Shown here one piece after another: positions 8,516-18,221 of a stretch of 64,000 nt of DNA. The first letter of the stretch is position 1. The number at the start of each line of letters is the position of its first letter. The position numbers were made by a program, and so were the translations under genes. A model generated the notes under the pieces. That model was not told where the DNA came from. It did no database searches and saw only the letters and a list, made by a program, of their open reading frames with translations. The stretch is from contig NZ_CP074436.1 of the NCBI RefSeq assembly GCF_016858305.2, forward strand, positions 3,306,001 through 3,370,000. Reading direction: 5' to 3'. Source of the DNA: Polaribacter sp. Q13. GTDB taxonomy: Bacteria; Bacteroidota; Bacteroidia; Flavobacteriales; Flavobacteriaceae.

Positions 8516-9652
8516 TTACGCTCCATTAAAATCATTAGATAACATAAACCCTCCTTGAATAAGTATTTTCTTTCCTTTTAAAATATCTGGATTTAATATT
8601 TGTGCGTTGTTTTCATCTTGCACACCAATCTTTAATTTTACTTTTTCAAAGATATAATTAGCATCCTTTTGTTGTTTTAAAACCAATGCAAAATAGAGGT
8701 CTCCACTTTTTTTAAGTGCACTTTTTGGTAATGATATTTCTTTTTTAGAATCACAAATTATATCAGCTTCAATATACATGCCTGAAATAAAATTAGTAGC
8801 TTCTTCATCATTAATATGACCATGCACCTTAATAGTTCTGTCTTTATTTATAGATGTACCCACCAAATGCACTTCTGCATCAAATATTTCATTAGAAGAT
8901 TCTGGTATTTTAAATTTTATTTTTTGGTCTTTTTTTATTTTTAAAATATCTTTTTCAAAAACAGCTAATTCTAAATGAATATGATCTGTATTTATAATTT
9001 CTAACAATTCGCTTGCCGAAGAAACAAAAGAACCGCTACTTACGTTCACTTTTGTAATATATCCGCCAATTGGAGCGTATAAATTGATGGTTGCTGTTAT
9101 TTGTCCTTTGTCTACTGCATTCGGATTGATATTCATCATTTGTAATTTTTGACGCAATCCGTTATAACTTGCTAAACTAACCTTGTAGGTACTTTCTGCT
9201 TGTAAGTAATTTTTTTTGGAAGTAATATTTTCATCAAACAAAGTTTTTTGTCTGTTAAACTCATTTTTTAGAAAATTCAATTGTGCAGAAATTTCTAAAT
9301 ATTGCTGCTGAATTTCTATAAACTCGGTGTTTTTTAAACTGGCTATTAATTGCCCTTTTTTGACTTTATCGCCCACTAAAAGTGGAATTTTAGTTACATA
9401 ACCCCCCACAAAAGTACTTACACTCGATTTATTCTCTGGCGGAACATCGATGGTGCCATTTGCTTTTATTACGGTATTAAAAGCTTGTTCTGAAAGCGAA
9501 CCTAATTGCATGTTTTCGCTTTTGAATTGTTGCTCGCTTATTTCAATTAAATTGTTGTTTACTACAATTTCTTCACTGTTTTCTGTTGCTTTTTCTTTAT
9601 TTCCGCAGGCTAAAAAAAGCACCGAAAATAAAAGGATATATGTGTATTTCAT
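8516..9652 (-). CDS. Heavy-metal efflux RND periplasmic adaptor (CzcB/CusB type)
   Basis: A 378-residue membrane-fusion protein. The signal ends in lipobox LFLAC (Cys16), so it is an inner-membrane lipoprotein. A barrel-sandwich half-motif (GGYVTKIPLLVGDKVKKGQL), a helical hairpin (about 110-175, EIQQQYLEISAQLNFLKNEF) and the second lipoyl half (LYAPIGGYITKVNVSSGSFV) are in the usual order, then a beta-barrel and membrane-proximal domain. It links the inner-membrane pump to the outer-membrane channel. It sits 40 bp downstream of the pump gene in the same operon. No metal-binding His/Met cluster is obvious, so the metal cannot be read from this subunit. Confidence 0.85.
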   Translation of the reverse strand: MKYTYILLFSVLFLACGNKEKATENSEEIVVNNNLIEISEQQFKSENMQLGSLSEQAFNTVIKANGTIDVPPENKSSVSTFVGGYVTKIPLLVGDKVKKGQLIASLKNTEFIEIQQQYLEISAQLNFLKNEFNRQKTLFDENITSKKNYLQAESTYKVSLASYNGLRQKLQMMNINPNAVDKGQITATINLYAPIGGYITKVNVSSGSFVSSASELLEIINTDHIHLELAVFEKDILKIKKDQKIKFKIPESSNEIFDAEVHLVGTSINKDRTIKVHGHINDEEATNFISGMYIEADIICDSKKEISLPKSALKKSGDLYFALVLKQQKDANYIFEKVKLKIGVQDENNAQILNPDILKGKKILIQGGFMLSNDFNGA

Positions 9653-9691
9653 TTTTTTATAAATTTGTAATTATTATTTATTGAATCAACT

Positions 9692-12600
9692 TTAAAAAGT
9701 ATTTAAAATAAGATAGTTTATCTTGATAACCGTTTGGTTGTACGCATTTAAATTGTCTAGATACGAAAGCTCAATATCTTTGGCCGTTTCTAAACTTTGT
9801 ATGTATTGAAAAAAATCAATTTCACCCTCTTTAAATGTTCTGTTAGCGGTTTTAATAATCTCATCTTTCAAATTTCTTCCTTGTAAATCGTAATAATTAA
9901 TGGCTTCTTTATATTGCTGTAAAGTTGCTAAAAGAGCGTTGTGCTCAGATTCTAGTTTCACTTTATAATCTTGTTGTTGCTCTAAAACAATTTCTTCAGA
10001 AATTTTTGAAGCTTTTATTTTGGAAGCATTTCCATAAAAGAACAACGGAATTTTTAATCCTATTTGATAGCCTTTAATAGGGCTTTTTAAGAGATTATTT
10101 GTGCCTTGAAAATATTCTAAACTAATATCTGGCAACAGGTTTTGTTTTTCCTTTTGAGACAAAGCATTTTGATAGTTTTTAACGTCATTAAAATATTGAA
10201 TGCCTAAATTATCTTTGGTTGATATTTGTTGTACTTCTAATTTCTGAAGCGGCTGATTCAAAATATTTAAAGTATCAATCTGTACAATACTTTTTAATTG
10301 ATTGGTTGCTAATACAATTTCTTGCAAAGACTGTTTGTAGACGGTTTCTAACTGTTTTTGTTTCGATTTAGCAGTAATCATTTCTAAATAATTGGTTTCA
10401 CCCAACTCAAACCTACGTGCTGCTTTTTTTGCAAAATCTTGATACAAACTATCTAAAAATCGATAGGTTTCAGCCTTATTTTTAGCATAACTGAGTTGAT
10501 AATAATTTGCATACACCGCTTTTTTAATTTGCTGAACTTGAATGTTATAATTTGTTTCTTCAATTAAAACTTTTCTTTTGTTTATTTTTTTATCAGCAAA
10601 ATAAACTGTTGGGAATTTAAAGTCTTGTGCAACGCCAACTATTTTTAAAGGTTGATTGTTTGTTGCTAAATTATTTTCATCATAATTATAGTAAACAGCA
10701 GTTTTATCAAAACTAAAAGCACTTCCCACCAAAGCCTTGCTTTCGTCTATTTTTAAATTAGAAGCTTTTAAACTGGCATTATTTTTTAAAGCCAAGTTTA
10801 ATGTTTCTTCCACCGTTAATTTAGATTGCGCATTTGCACTTATCATCAAAAACAAACCAATTACAGTTAAAGCTCCTTTTTTATTGAGTTTGATCAATTT
10901 TTTCTCTTCAAACCAAGCGTATAAAACGGGTAAAACAATTAAGGTTAAAATAGTAGCTGTTACCAAACCACCAATTACTACAGTTGCTAAAGGACGTTGT
11001 ACTTCTGCGCCTGCATTGGTAGAAATGGCCATCGGTAAAAAACCTAGTGCAGCGGCTGCAGCAGTTAGTAAAACAGGTCTTAATCGTTCTGCGGTTCCGC
11101 GTTTTATACGTTCTTCAATATCGTCCATTCCTTCTTCTTTTAGCTCTTTAAAATGCTCTATCAATACAATACCATTTAATACGGCAATACCAAATAAGGC
11201 AATAAAACCAACACCAGCAGAAATACTAAAAGGCAAACCACGCAGCCATAATAATAAAACGCCTCCTACGGCGGATAACGGAATGGCAGAATAGACCAAT
11301 AAAGCTTCTTTTATAGAGCCAAATGCAAAATAGAGTAGTAGAAATATTAAGGTTAGTGCAATAGGTACTGCAACTTTTAAACGAGCTTTGGCACTTTGTA
11401 AATTTTCAAATTGTCCGCCATATGTAACGCTATAGCCAACAGGTAATTTCAAATTTTTGTCAATAATAGCTCTAACATCGTCTACTACAGATTGTAAATC
11501 TCTGTTTCTTACGTTTACACCAACCACAATTCTACGTTTTGTGTCATCTCTAGATATTTTTGCTGGTCCTGTGGTGTATTTAATATCAGCCAATTCACTT
11601 AAAGGAATTTTATTTCCATCGGGTGTGTCTACATATAAATGCGCTAGACTAGATAAGTCTTTTCTGTTATTTTCATCTAAACGAAGTACCAAATCAAAAC
11701 GTTTTTCGCCTTCAAAAACATTACCAACGGTTCCGCCTGCAAATCCCATAGAAATTAATTGATTTACATCAGAAATATTTAAACCATAACGTGCAATTTT
11801 ACTTCTGTTAAAAGTGACACTCATTTGCGGCAAGCCTTCTACTTTTTCAATAATAATATCAGAAGCACCTTCTACGTTTTTAATCAATTCTTTTATTTCA
11901 TCTGCTTTGGTAGCTAAAACAGATAAATCGTCTCCAAATACTTTAATAGCAACATCTGCTCTAACACCTGTAATTAATTCGTTAAAACGCATTTCTATAG
12001 GTTGAGTAAACTCAACTTCCATATCAGGAATTATGGCTAAGGCTTCTTTAAATTTATCTGCTAATTCGTCTTTACTATTTGCAGAAACCCATTCGCCTTT
12101 AGGCTTAAGTTTTATAATAACATCACTTTCTTCCATAGACATTGGGTCTGTTGGCACTTCTGCAGCACCAATTCTACTCACCACTTGGTCTACTTCTGGG
12201 AAATTGTCTAAAAGAATTTGCTCTATTTTTGTGGTGATTTCAATGGTTTTTCCTAACGAAGTTCCCGTTTTTAATACAGGTTGAATTACAAAATCACCTT
12301 CATCTAAAGTGGGTACAAATTCGCCACCCATAGTAGTAAACAAGAAAATACTCGATGTTAAAAGAAATCCCGCTAAACTAAGTACTATTTTTTTATGCTG
12401 TAAAGCCCAATGAATAGAAGGTTTGTACCATGAATTTAAGATCTTCATTAAACGTACTGAAATATTTTTATCACTAGGTTTACTCGGTTTTAAAAATAAG
12501 GAAGAGATAACGGGTACGTAGGTTAAACATAATAACATAGCACCAATTAATGCAAAACTAAAGGTTAATGCCATTGGTTTAAACATTTTTCCTTCCACAC

Positions 12601-14011
12601 CACTTAATGACAAAATAGGGATGAAAACAATCAAAATAATTAATTGTCCAAAAATGGCCGAATTCATCATTTTTGAAGCGCTTTTTAAGGTAATTGCATC
12701 GATTTCATCTTGTTTAGCTTCTTTTTCTAGGGATTTTAGTTTATCACTTTCTGTAATAATTCTAAAAGCAATAAACTCTACAATTATGACGGCTCCGTCA
12801 ATAATAATTCCAAAATCGATGGCTCCAAGACTCATTAAATTGGCATCTACGCCAAAAAGATTCATCAATGAAATAGTAAATAATAAACTTAAAGGAATAA
12901 CGGATGCTACCACCAATCCAGAACGAAGGTTTCCTAATAATAAGACCACTACAAAGATGACAATCAGCGACCCTAAAATTAAGTTTTCGGAAACGGTAAA
13001 AGTTGTTTTGTCTATTAATTCGCTACGTTCTAAAAATCCGTTGATAAAAACGCCTTCTGGCAAACTACCTTGTATGGAAGCTACACGTTCTTTTACGGCG
13101 TCAATAATTGCTTTGGAGTTGCCGTCTTTCAGCATCATAACTTGTCCGAGTACTTTTTCTCCTTGTCCGTTTCCGGTAATGGCACCAAAACGGGTAGCGC
13201 TTCCAAAACCTACTTTGGCTATGTCTTTTATGTAAATAGGAGTGCCTTCATTTTTAACCACAATATTGCCAACATCTTCAAGCGATTTTATCAAACCTTC
13301 TCCTCTAATAAAAAAGGTTTCGTTGGTTTTTTCAATATATCCACCACCTGCAACACTATTATTTTTTTCTAATGCCTCATAAATTTCGGATACAGAAATA
13401 TCCATTGCATTTAACTTATTCGGATTAATGGCAACTTCATATTGTTTTAAAAAACCTCCCCAAGTATTAATTTCAACAACACCTGGAATTCCCGATAACT
13501 GTCGTTTTACAATCCAATCTTGGATAGTTCTTAATTCTGTGGGAGAATATTGGTTTTCATACCCTGGTTTAACATCTAATATATATTGATAAATTTCTCC
13601 TAAACCTGTGGTAATGGGCCCCATTTCTGGTGTTCCGAATCCTTGTGGAATTTTTTCTGAAGCCGATTTTATTTTTTCGGCAATTAATTGTCGTGGTAAA
13701 TAAGTACCCATATCATCGCTAAAAACAATGGTTACTACAGATAAACCAAATTTAGAAACAGAACGAATTTCTTCTACTCCCGGTAAATTTGCCATTTCTA
13801 ACTCTACCGGATAGGTGATAAATTGCTCTACATCTTGGGTAGATAAATTACGAGATGTGGTAATAACTTGTACTTGATTGTTGGTAATGTCCGGCACAGC
13901 ACCAATAGGAATTCTCGTTAAAGAGAAAATCCCGAAACCAATAATAAATGCCGTGAAAAGGAAAGTAATTAGCTTATGTTTTAAGCTGATTTTTATAATG
14001 TTTTCTAACAT
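9692..14011 (-). CDS. CzcA-type heavy-metal RND pump fused to a TolC-like outer-membrane channel
   Basis: A 1439-residue protein. Residues 1 to about 1035 are a complete RND proton/metal antiporter: FSLTRIPIGAVPDI near the N-terminus, transmembrane helix 4 with DFGIIIDGAVIIVE, and the second transmembrane block (AIPLSAVGGVLLLW to VTATILTLIVLPVLYAWFEE). The DFG...DGAV...VE pattern is that of Co/Zn/Cd pumps (HME1-like) rather than the Cu/Ag type. From about residue 1062 the protein is a TolC-family channel (VEETLNLALKNNASLK, coiled coils, EGEIDFFQYIQSLETAK). The joint (about 1042-1060) looks like a retained signal peptide ending ISANAQ. Such fusions are known in Bacteroidota; whether the parts stay joined is unknown. 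Metal assignment is inference. Confidence 0.88.
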   Translation of the reverse strand: MLENIIKISLKHKLITFLFTAFIIGFGIFSLTRIPIGAVPDITNNQVQVITTSRNLSTQDVEQFITYPVELEMANLPGVEEIRSVSKFGLSVVTIVFSDDMGTYLPRQLIAEKIKSASEKIPQGFGTPEMGPITTGLGEIYQYILDVKPGYENQYSPTELRTIQDWIVKRQLSGIPGVVEINTWGGFLKQYEVAINPNKLNAMDISVSEIYEALEKNNSVAGGGYIEKTNETFFIRGEGLIKSLEDVGNIVVKNEGTPIYIKDIAKVGFGSATRFGAITGNGQGEKVLGQVMMLKDGNSKAIIDAVKERVASIQGSLPEGVFINGFLERSELIDKTTFTVSENLILGSLIVIFVVVLLLGNLRSGLVVASVIPLSLLFTISLMNLFGVDANLMSLGAIDFGIIIDGAVIIVEFIAFRIITESDKLKSLEKEAKQDEIDAITLKSASKMMNSAIFGQLIILIVFIPILSLSGVEGKMFKPMALTFSFALIGAMLLCLTYVPVISSLFLKPSKPSDKNISVRLMKILNSWYKPSIHWALQHKKIVLSLAGFLLTSSIFLFTTMGGEFVPTLDEGDFVIQPVLKTGTSLGKTIEITTKIEQILLDNFPEVDQVVSRIGAAEVPTDPMSMEESDVIIKLKPKGEWVSANSKDELADKFKEALAIIPDMEVEFTQPIEMRFNELITGVRADVAIKVFGDDLSVLATKADEIKELIKNVEGASDIIIEKVEGLPQMSVTFNRSKIARYGLNISDVNQLISMGFAGGTVGNVFEGEKRFDLVLRLDENNRKDLSSLAHLYVDTPDGNKIPLSELADIKYTTGPAKISRDDTKRRIVVGVNVRNRDLQSVVDDVRAIIDKNLKLPVGYSVTYGGQFENLQSAKARLKVAVPIALTLIFLLLYFAFGSIKEALLVYSAIPLSAVGGVLLLWLRGLPFSISAGVGFIALFGIAVLNGIVLIEHFKELKEEGMDDIEERIKRGTAERLRPVLLTAAAAALGFLPMAISTNAGAEVQRPLATVVIGGLVTATILTLIVLPVLYAWFEEKKLIKLNKKGALTVIGLFLMISANAQSKLTVEETLNLALKNNASLKASNLKIDESKALVGSAFSFDKTAVYYNYDENNLATNNQPLKIVGVAQDFKFPTVYFADKKINKRKVLIEETNYNIQVQQIKKAVYANYYQLSYAKNKAETYRFLDSLYQDFAKKAARRFELGETNYLEMITAKSKQKQLETVYKQSLQEIVLATNQLKSIVQIDTLNILNQPLQKLEVQQISTKDNLGIQYFNDVKNYQNALSQKEKQNLLPDISLEYFQGTNNLLKSPIKGYQIGLKIPLFFYGNASKIKASKISEEIVLEQQQDYKVKLESEHNALLATLQQYKEAINYYDLQGRNLKDEIIKTANRTFKEGEIDFFQYIQSLETAKDIELSYLDNLNAYNQTVIKINYLILNTF

Positions 14012-14094
14012 AATTCATAAAAATTAAGAAATAAATAAATTCCTGGTTTCCGTTTATGTGTTAAACGAATCCAGAATTAAAAATCTAAAATGAA

Positions 14095-14481
14095 TTATGC
14101 GTGTTTGGGTGGTTGAAAAACAGAAGGTTTATCAACTAAAGAATAAGATTCTTTGTAAAAATAATTTTGTTGAATTTGAATTGTTGGGGTTTGTTTCAAT
14201 TCAAAAATTTGCGTGTTTAAAGTAAAAACAGACGGTAAATGGTTGTGATTTACACAATCTTGTTTAAAAGGTAAATCGCCATGTTCTTTGTGTTTTTTTG
14301 ATATAGATTCTTTATCTCCATAATGTTCTATTAAAAAATCTGTAAAAGTGTCCCCGTATGTTTCTTGATGAAATTGGGCGTGTTCTATCAATACATTGAT
14401 TTTAGAAAAAGTTTCTAAACCAATATTAAAACTCTGCAAGAGAATTAAATTTGATAATAAAAGTGCTGTAAGTTTCATCAT
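14095..14481 (-). CDS. His-rich exported protein at the head of the metal-efflux operon
   Basis: A 128-residue protein with an N-terminal hydrophobic segment (MKLTALLLSNLILLQSF) and many histidines: HAQFHQ, EHYGD, KKHKEHGD, NHNHLPS and a terminal PPKHA. I do not recognise a named domain, although proteins like it often precede CzcA/CusA genes in flavobacteria. It is 83 bp upstream of the pump gene on the same strand, so it is probably a periplasmic metal-binding or sensing protein of this system; that is inferred from position and histidine content. Two adjacent ATG codons (14481 and 14478) make the exact start uncertain by one residue. Confidence 0.6.
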   Translation of the reverse strand: MMKLTALLLSNLILLQSFNIGLETFSKINVLIEHAQFHQETYGDTFTDFLIEHYGDKESISKKHKEHGDLPFKQDCVNHNHLPSVFTLNTQIFELKQTPTIQIQQNYFYKESYSLVDKPSVFQPPKHA

Positions 14482-14787
14482 TACGATGCAAATTAACCAT
14501 TTTTTTTAAACTTTTAATGAAATAATTGTTACATAAGAAGAAAATTAACATTTTAAATAATCAGAAAAAAGTGTTATAATTTACAGTTTTAAAGAAAAAG
14601 ATATGTCTGGTTTAGCTTAGTCGAAACCTATTTGGGAAGCTATATTGTTATCGATTGCGCTAGAACTGACAAAAGAAAAAAATTGCAACCAATGTAAGAG
14701 TGATAAAAAAAAGTTAAGTTATAGTCAGGTCTTGGTTCTTGATTCTAAAAGCGAAGCGGTCTTATGTCTATTATCGGAGATAAATTA
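14482..14787. other. Intergenic stretch with an orphan open frame and heptamer repeats
   Basis: No convincing gene. A plus-strand frame is open for 56 codons (14621-14788; it includes CNQCKSDKKK) but begins right after a TAG and has no ATG, so it may be a remnant or chance. Inside it, TCTTGGT-TCTTGAT-TCTAAAA (14730-14750) is a 7-bp-period repeat, the reverse complement of the AGAATCA repeat at 40664-40698. The part near 14482-14580 should contain the promoter of the efflux operon. Confidence 0.5.
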
Positions 14788-17700
14788 TTAAAAAATAGCT
14801 CTTAACTGCACAGTTCCGGTATGAATGGTTTTTGAGTTCTCACTTTTTCTACCTAAATAAGATAAGTTCAGATTTAAAAAAGCATTTAATTTCTGATTGA
14901 ATAAAAGATTCCAAGTATAATTTTTTCCATCCTGTAAACCTTCTAACATTTGGTAGGCAACGGGCGAGTTGGTATCACCAGTAAAATCATTTAAAAATAC
15001 GTTTGCATTGGCAGAAATTTGATTCTTTTTACTGTTGATGTAGAAGTATTCAATTCCGAATTTTTGTTGCTTCAACTGTTCGAAATCTGCGAGTTGGTTT
15101 TCTTTATTTTTAAAGTGATAAAAAGCAGTTAAACGATTGCTTTCATTGTATAAGAAACTAATTTTTGGCTGAAACTCATTGGCATTAATGGTGTAGTTTC
15201 TATTGTTGAAATTGGCTGTTTTTAAATCATTTTCAGCGGTTTTACCCATCAACTCAAGCAACCAAAAAGTTGCAAATTTATGTGCAAAATCTAGCTGATG
15301 TAACTCAATGTTATTTTCTTGATTTCCGATAAAATATTGTTGCTTATTTCTGTTTTTTCCGTAAGTATATGTTGTACTATATTTTTGAAGGTTTCTGTTG
15401 AAATATAGACTATTTCTAAGACTGAAATTTAAACCAATCAGTTTACTTTCATCAAAATCAAAAGGATTAAAATTAAACGAATTCCCTATTCTTTGCTGTT
15501 CATTTTCTACACTTAAAAAACTCTGGTTATAAAACTTAGAAAGTACTTTTTTAACCCCATTTTTAGCTGTCCAAATTCTTGGGTTTAATGTTATAGACTG
15601 CGTAAATTTTGCTCTTTGAGTGGCAATAAATTGTAAATTTGGTTTTGGTAAACGTAAATATTCCGCTTGATCTTGAAATTCTGCAACTTCAAATTCATCA
15701 AAATCCTTAACGCCATCGCTGTTATAGTCTATCCAAGTATAATACCCCAAACCAGGTTCTGTTTTTACATAAATATATTCTTGTTGGGCAACGTTACCCG
15801 ATGAAGTTTCATAAACGGTTCCTAAATTGATGAAACTATTAAATAATGCTTGATTAAAAACAACTTTAGAGTTTAACGATTTTTCATTGTCTGTAAACTT
15901 GTTTTCTGTAAGTCTGTAATTCGCAAAAACACTTAAATTGGTTTGTTTGTTTTGTATGATTTTACTGTTGATGTAAAATGTTTTTCTATTATTAATTTCT
16001 GTAAAACTATTCGACTTTATACTGTCGTTATTTCTGTAATTAAATCCGAATTTGGCAAATACATTGGTAGAATCTCCAATTCCGAAATAGGTTTCATATT
16101 CTTTAAATTTATGGCTTGTATTGATAAATTCTTGTGTGGTAAGGTCTTTTCTGCTATTGGTTTCAAAGTTGATAAATGCTCCCAACCATTTTTTATTAAA
16201 ATCATGTTCTACTTTAGCTTTCGCTCTAAAAAACGAGTTGTCTTCGGTTGTTGAAGTGTTTTGTAAAAAACTACCATTTACATAAAAGGAAGTGTTTTTT
16301 AACTTCATCTTAGATTGTAATTCATGCTTGTTTCCAGAAAAAATATCTTTGTACGTTAAGTTGTTATATCGGTATAAAATAAAATCTTCCTTTTTATTTT
16401 GTAAGCTAAATTCAGACTGAAAATAGCTTTTGGTGGCGTCATTTGTTAGAATATTCCAATCTCTGTTAAATTCTACCGTTTCCCAACGTTGTACTGTTCT
16501 AAAATTATTCTGCACAAATTCATGACTTACATTACTCTGTAATTTCCATTTTTTATCAATTAAAGTCTGTTGCCAATTTACTTTTGTAGCGATGGCTTTA
16601 TTTTGGGCATCATCTATAGTAGAAAACAAATTGGCATCATTATTACTCAATGCAACTTCGGTATTAATTATTGTTTTTCCAGAAGGATTGTATGCAGATT
16701 GAACAATAAATAATTGCGATTTTGTAGGTGGAGTTAAACGAATAATAGGGTTGAAATTCCCTTGATTTGTGCCAACAAATAAAAAGATATTTCCGATTGC
16801 TGTGGTTTGGTCCAATACATAATCTCCTAAATTACTGCCAACGTTAGAAAAAGTTACCGTGTACAATTCATCAGCTGGATTGCTAGAATATTCAAAAATT
16901 TCTTTGCTTCCATTAAGTACTTTTTTATACAGAATTTTATTTTCATTAAAAGCATCTTCATAGGCACTTTCTGCAATCATTAAATCGGTATTATTACCAG
17001 CACTTTCTAAGATTCGTTTTTGTTCGTCTGTTAAATTTTGTTGTATTGGTTGATTTTTAGCATCATTTTCCGAATAAAAATAACCAGCAATACTAAATTT
17101 TTCACCTTCGTAAGAAGCTTCATCATAGGTTATAAAACGAGTATAGTTTCTTTCTGAATATTGAAAATCAATTTTAATTCTCATATCATTAGTAATTGGA
17201 TATGTGGTATTGAATTCTATTTCAGCTAAATTATAATCAATAGTATAATCGTTTTCTTCTCCGCGTTTAATAGGAATTCCATTGATAAAAACCTGTTCGC
17301 TGCCTTCTATAATTAAAATGGCAGTTTCATTATTAGTCCCTAAAATTTTATACGGACCTTGATTGCCTTCTACACCAGTAATGTTATATGAGCTAAATCT
17401 ACCTCTCACCACAGCGCCAGAAGCGGCAACTTTAAGGTTGTCATTTAAATTAGCTTCTACCAGTAAGCCTGAAACTTGTTTGGTAAACGGTAAAAAATAA
17501 CTTTTGGTGTTTTTTAGAGAAATATCTCCCGCTTTTACACGCCAATTATCAGTAAACATTTCAATAAAAATACGGTCGAAATCGGTGATGTTTTGCGAAT
17601 ATCCGTTTTCTTGAATGGGAATATTCGTGTCAAAAATATTGGCTCTTAAGGTTACGTCTTTAGATAGTTTTCCAGAAATTTCTAAATCTAAAGCAGAACT

Positions 17701-18165
17701 TGTAACTGCGTTCTGGTTATTTCCAGAGGTAATTCCTCTAGAGATAAAACCTTTGGTTTGTAAACCATCAAACAATTTGATATCTGAAGCTTTTTTGTTG
17801 GTGGTTAAACTGTATAACTTGCCGGTATTTGTGCCGTTTGGCAGGATGAATTTTTCATCAAAAGGAGTGTATATTTTGGTGATAAAATCTGGTAGGCGAA
17901 AATATTCTACCGTAATTTCTGTATATTTTTTTGAGTTGATACTTAAAATAGCATTACTAAAATCGATTGTAAATTCTGAAGTAGGAATTTCTTTAGAAAA
18001 AGCATCTAAGACTTTAAATTTCTCTGGATTTAAAGCTACAGAATCTAATTGAACGGTATCTTTTTCAATCAAATATTTCTGTATTCTAAAATCTTTAGAT
18101 ACAGTTTGAGATTGGATTGAGAATCCAATAAAAAGTAAAAAGAAAAAGAGAATTCTTTGAATCAT
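14788..18165 (-). CDS. Large outer-membrane/cell-surface protein, function unknown
   Basis: An 1125-residue protein with a signal peptide (MIQRILFFFLLFIGFSIQSQ). The N-terminal third is strand-rich with a segment near 290-345 (QVFINGIPIKRGEENDYTID, ITNDMRIKIDFQYSERNYTR) that recalls domains of the T9SS translocon protein SprA, but the protein is less than half the length of SprA. The rest shows long amphipathic strands rich in Asn, Tyr and Phe and ends with TVQLRAIF, as in outer-membrane barrels. I know the family as a conserved flavobacterial hypothetical protein without assigned role. It is monocistronic, 57 bp downstream of ogt on the same strand. A surface-barrel location is inferred from composition only. 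Confidence 0.6.
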   Translation of the reverse strand: MIQRILFFFLLFIGFSIQSQTVSKDFRIQKYLIEKDTVQLDSVALNPEKFKVLDAFSKEIPTSEFTIDFSNAILSINSKKYTEITVEYFRLPDFITKIYTPFDEKFILPNGTNTGKLYSLTTNKKASDIKLFDGLQTKGFISRGITSGNNQNAVTSSALDLEISGKLSKDVTLRANIFDTNIPIQENGYSQNITDFDRIFIEMFTDNWRVKAGDISLKNTKSYFLPFTKQVSGLLVEANLNDNLKVAASGAVVRGRFSSYNITGVEGNQGPYKILGTNNETAILIIEGSEQVFINGIPIKRGEENDYTIDYNLAEIEFNTTYPITNDMRIKIDFQYSERNYTRFITYDEASYEGEKFSIAGYFYSENDAKNQPIQQNLTDEQKRILESAGNNTDLMIAESAYEDAFNENKILYKKVLNGSKEIFEYSSNPADELYTVTFSNVGSNLGDYVLDQTTAIGNIFLFVGTNQGNFNPIIRLTPPTKSQLFIVQSAYNPSGKTIINTEVALSNNDANLFSTIDDAQNKAIATKVNWQQTLIDKKWKLQSNVSHEFVQNNFRTVQRWETVEFNRDWNILTNDATKSYFQSEFSLQNKKEDFILYRYNNLTYKDIFSGNKHELQSKMKLKNTSFYVNGSFLQNTSTTEDNSFFRAKAKVEHDFNKKWLGAFINFETNSRKDLTTQEFINTSHKFKEYETYFGIGDSTNVFAKFGFNYRNNDSIKSNSFTEINNRKTFYINSKIIQNKQTNLSVFANYRLTENKFTDNEKSLNSKVVFNQALFNSFINLGTVYETSSGNVAQQEYIYVKTEPGLGYYTWIDYNSDGVKDFDEFEVAEFQDQAEYLRLPKPNLQFIATQRAKFTQSITLNPRIWTAKNGVKKVLSKFYNQSFLSVENEQQRIGNSFNFNPFDFDESKLIGLNFSLRNSLYFNRNLQKYSTTYTYGKNRNKQQYFIGNQENNIELHQLDFAHKFATFWLLELMGKTAENDLKTANFNNRNYTINANEFQPKISFLYNESNRLTAFYHFKNKENQLADFEQLKQQKFGIEYFYINSKKNQISANANVFLNDFTGDTNSPVAYQMLEGLQDGKNYTWNLLFNQKLNAFLNLNLSYLGRKSENSKTIHTGTVQLRAIF

Positions 18166-18221
18166 AAAAAACTATACGTTTTAAACGTAAAAATATGTTT
18201 TTTAATGTTTGAATAATAAAA

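Noticed and set aside
10737..11294. 185-codon plus-strand frame in the TolC/RND part of the pump gene
   Set aside because: Shadow of the fusion gene; low-complexity Lys/Ser/Ala/Pro content and no homology-like motif.
12621..13235. 204-codon open frame antisense to the CzcA-type pump gene
   Set aside because: It lies wholly within a strongly supported pump gene on the other strand, has no domain and reads as a reverse-frame shadow (Ser/Ile/Lys-rich, no start context).
14621..14788. 56-codon plus-strand ORF with CNQC motif
   Set aside because: No start codon, begins after a stop and its end is made of heptamer repeat sequence; described in the gap entry but not called a gene.
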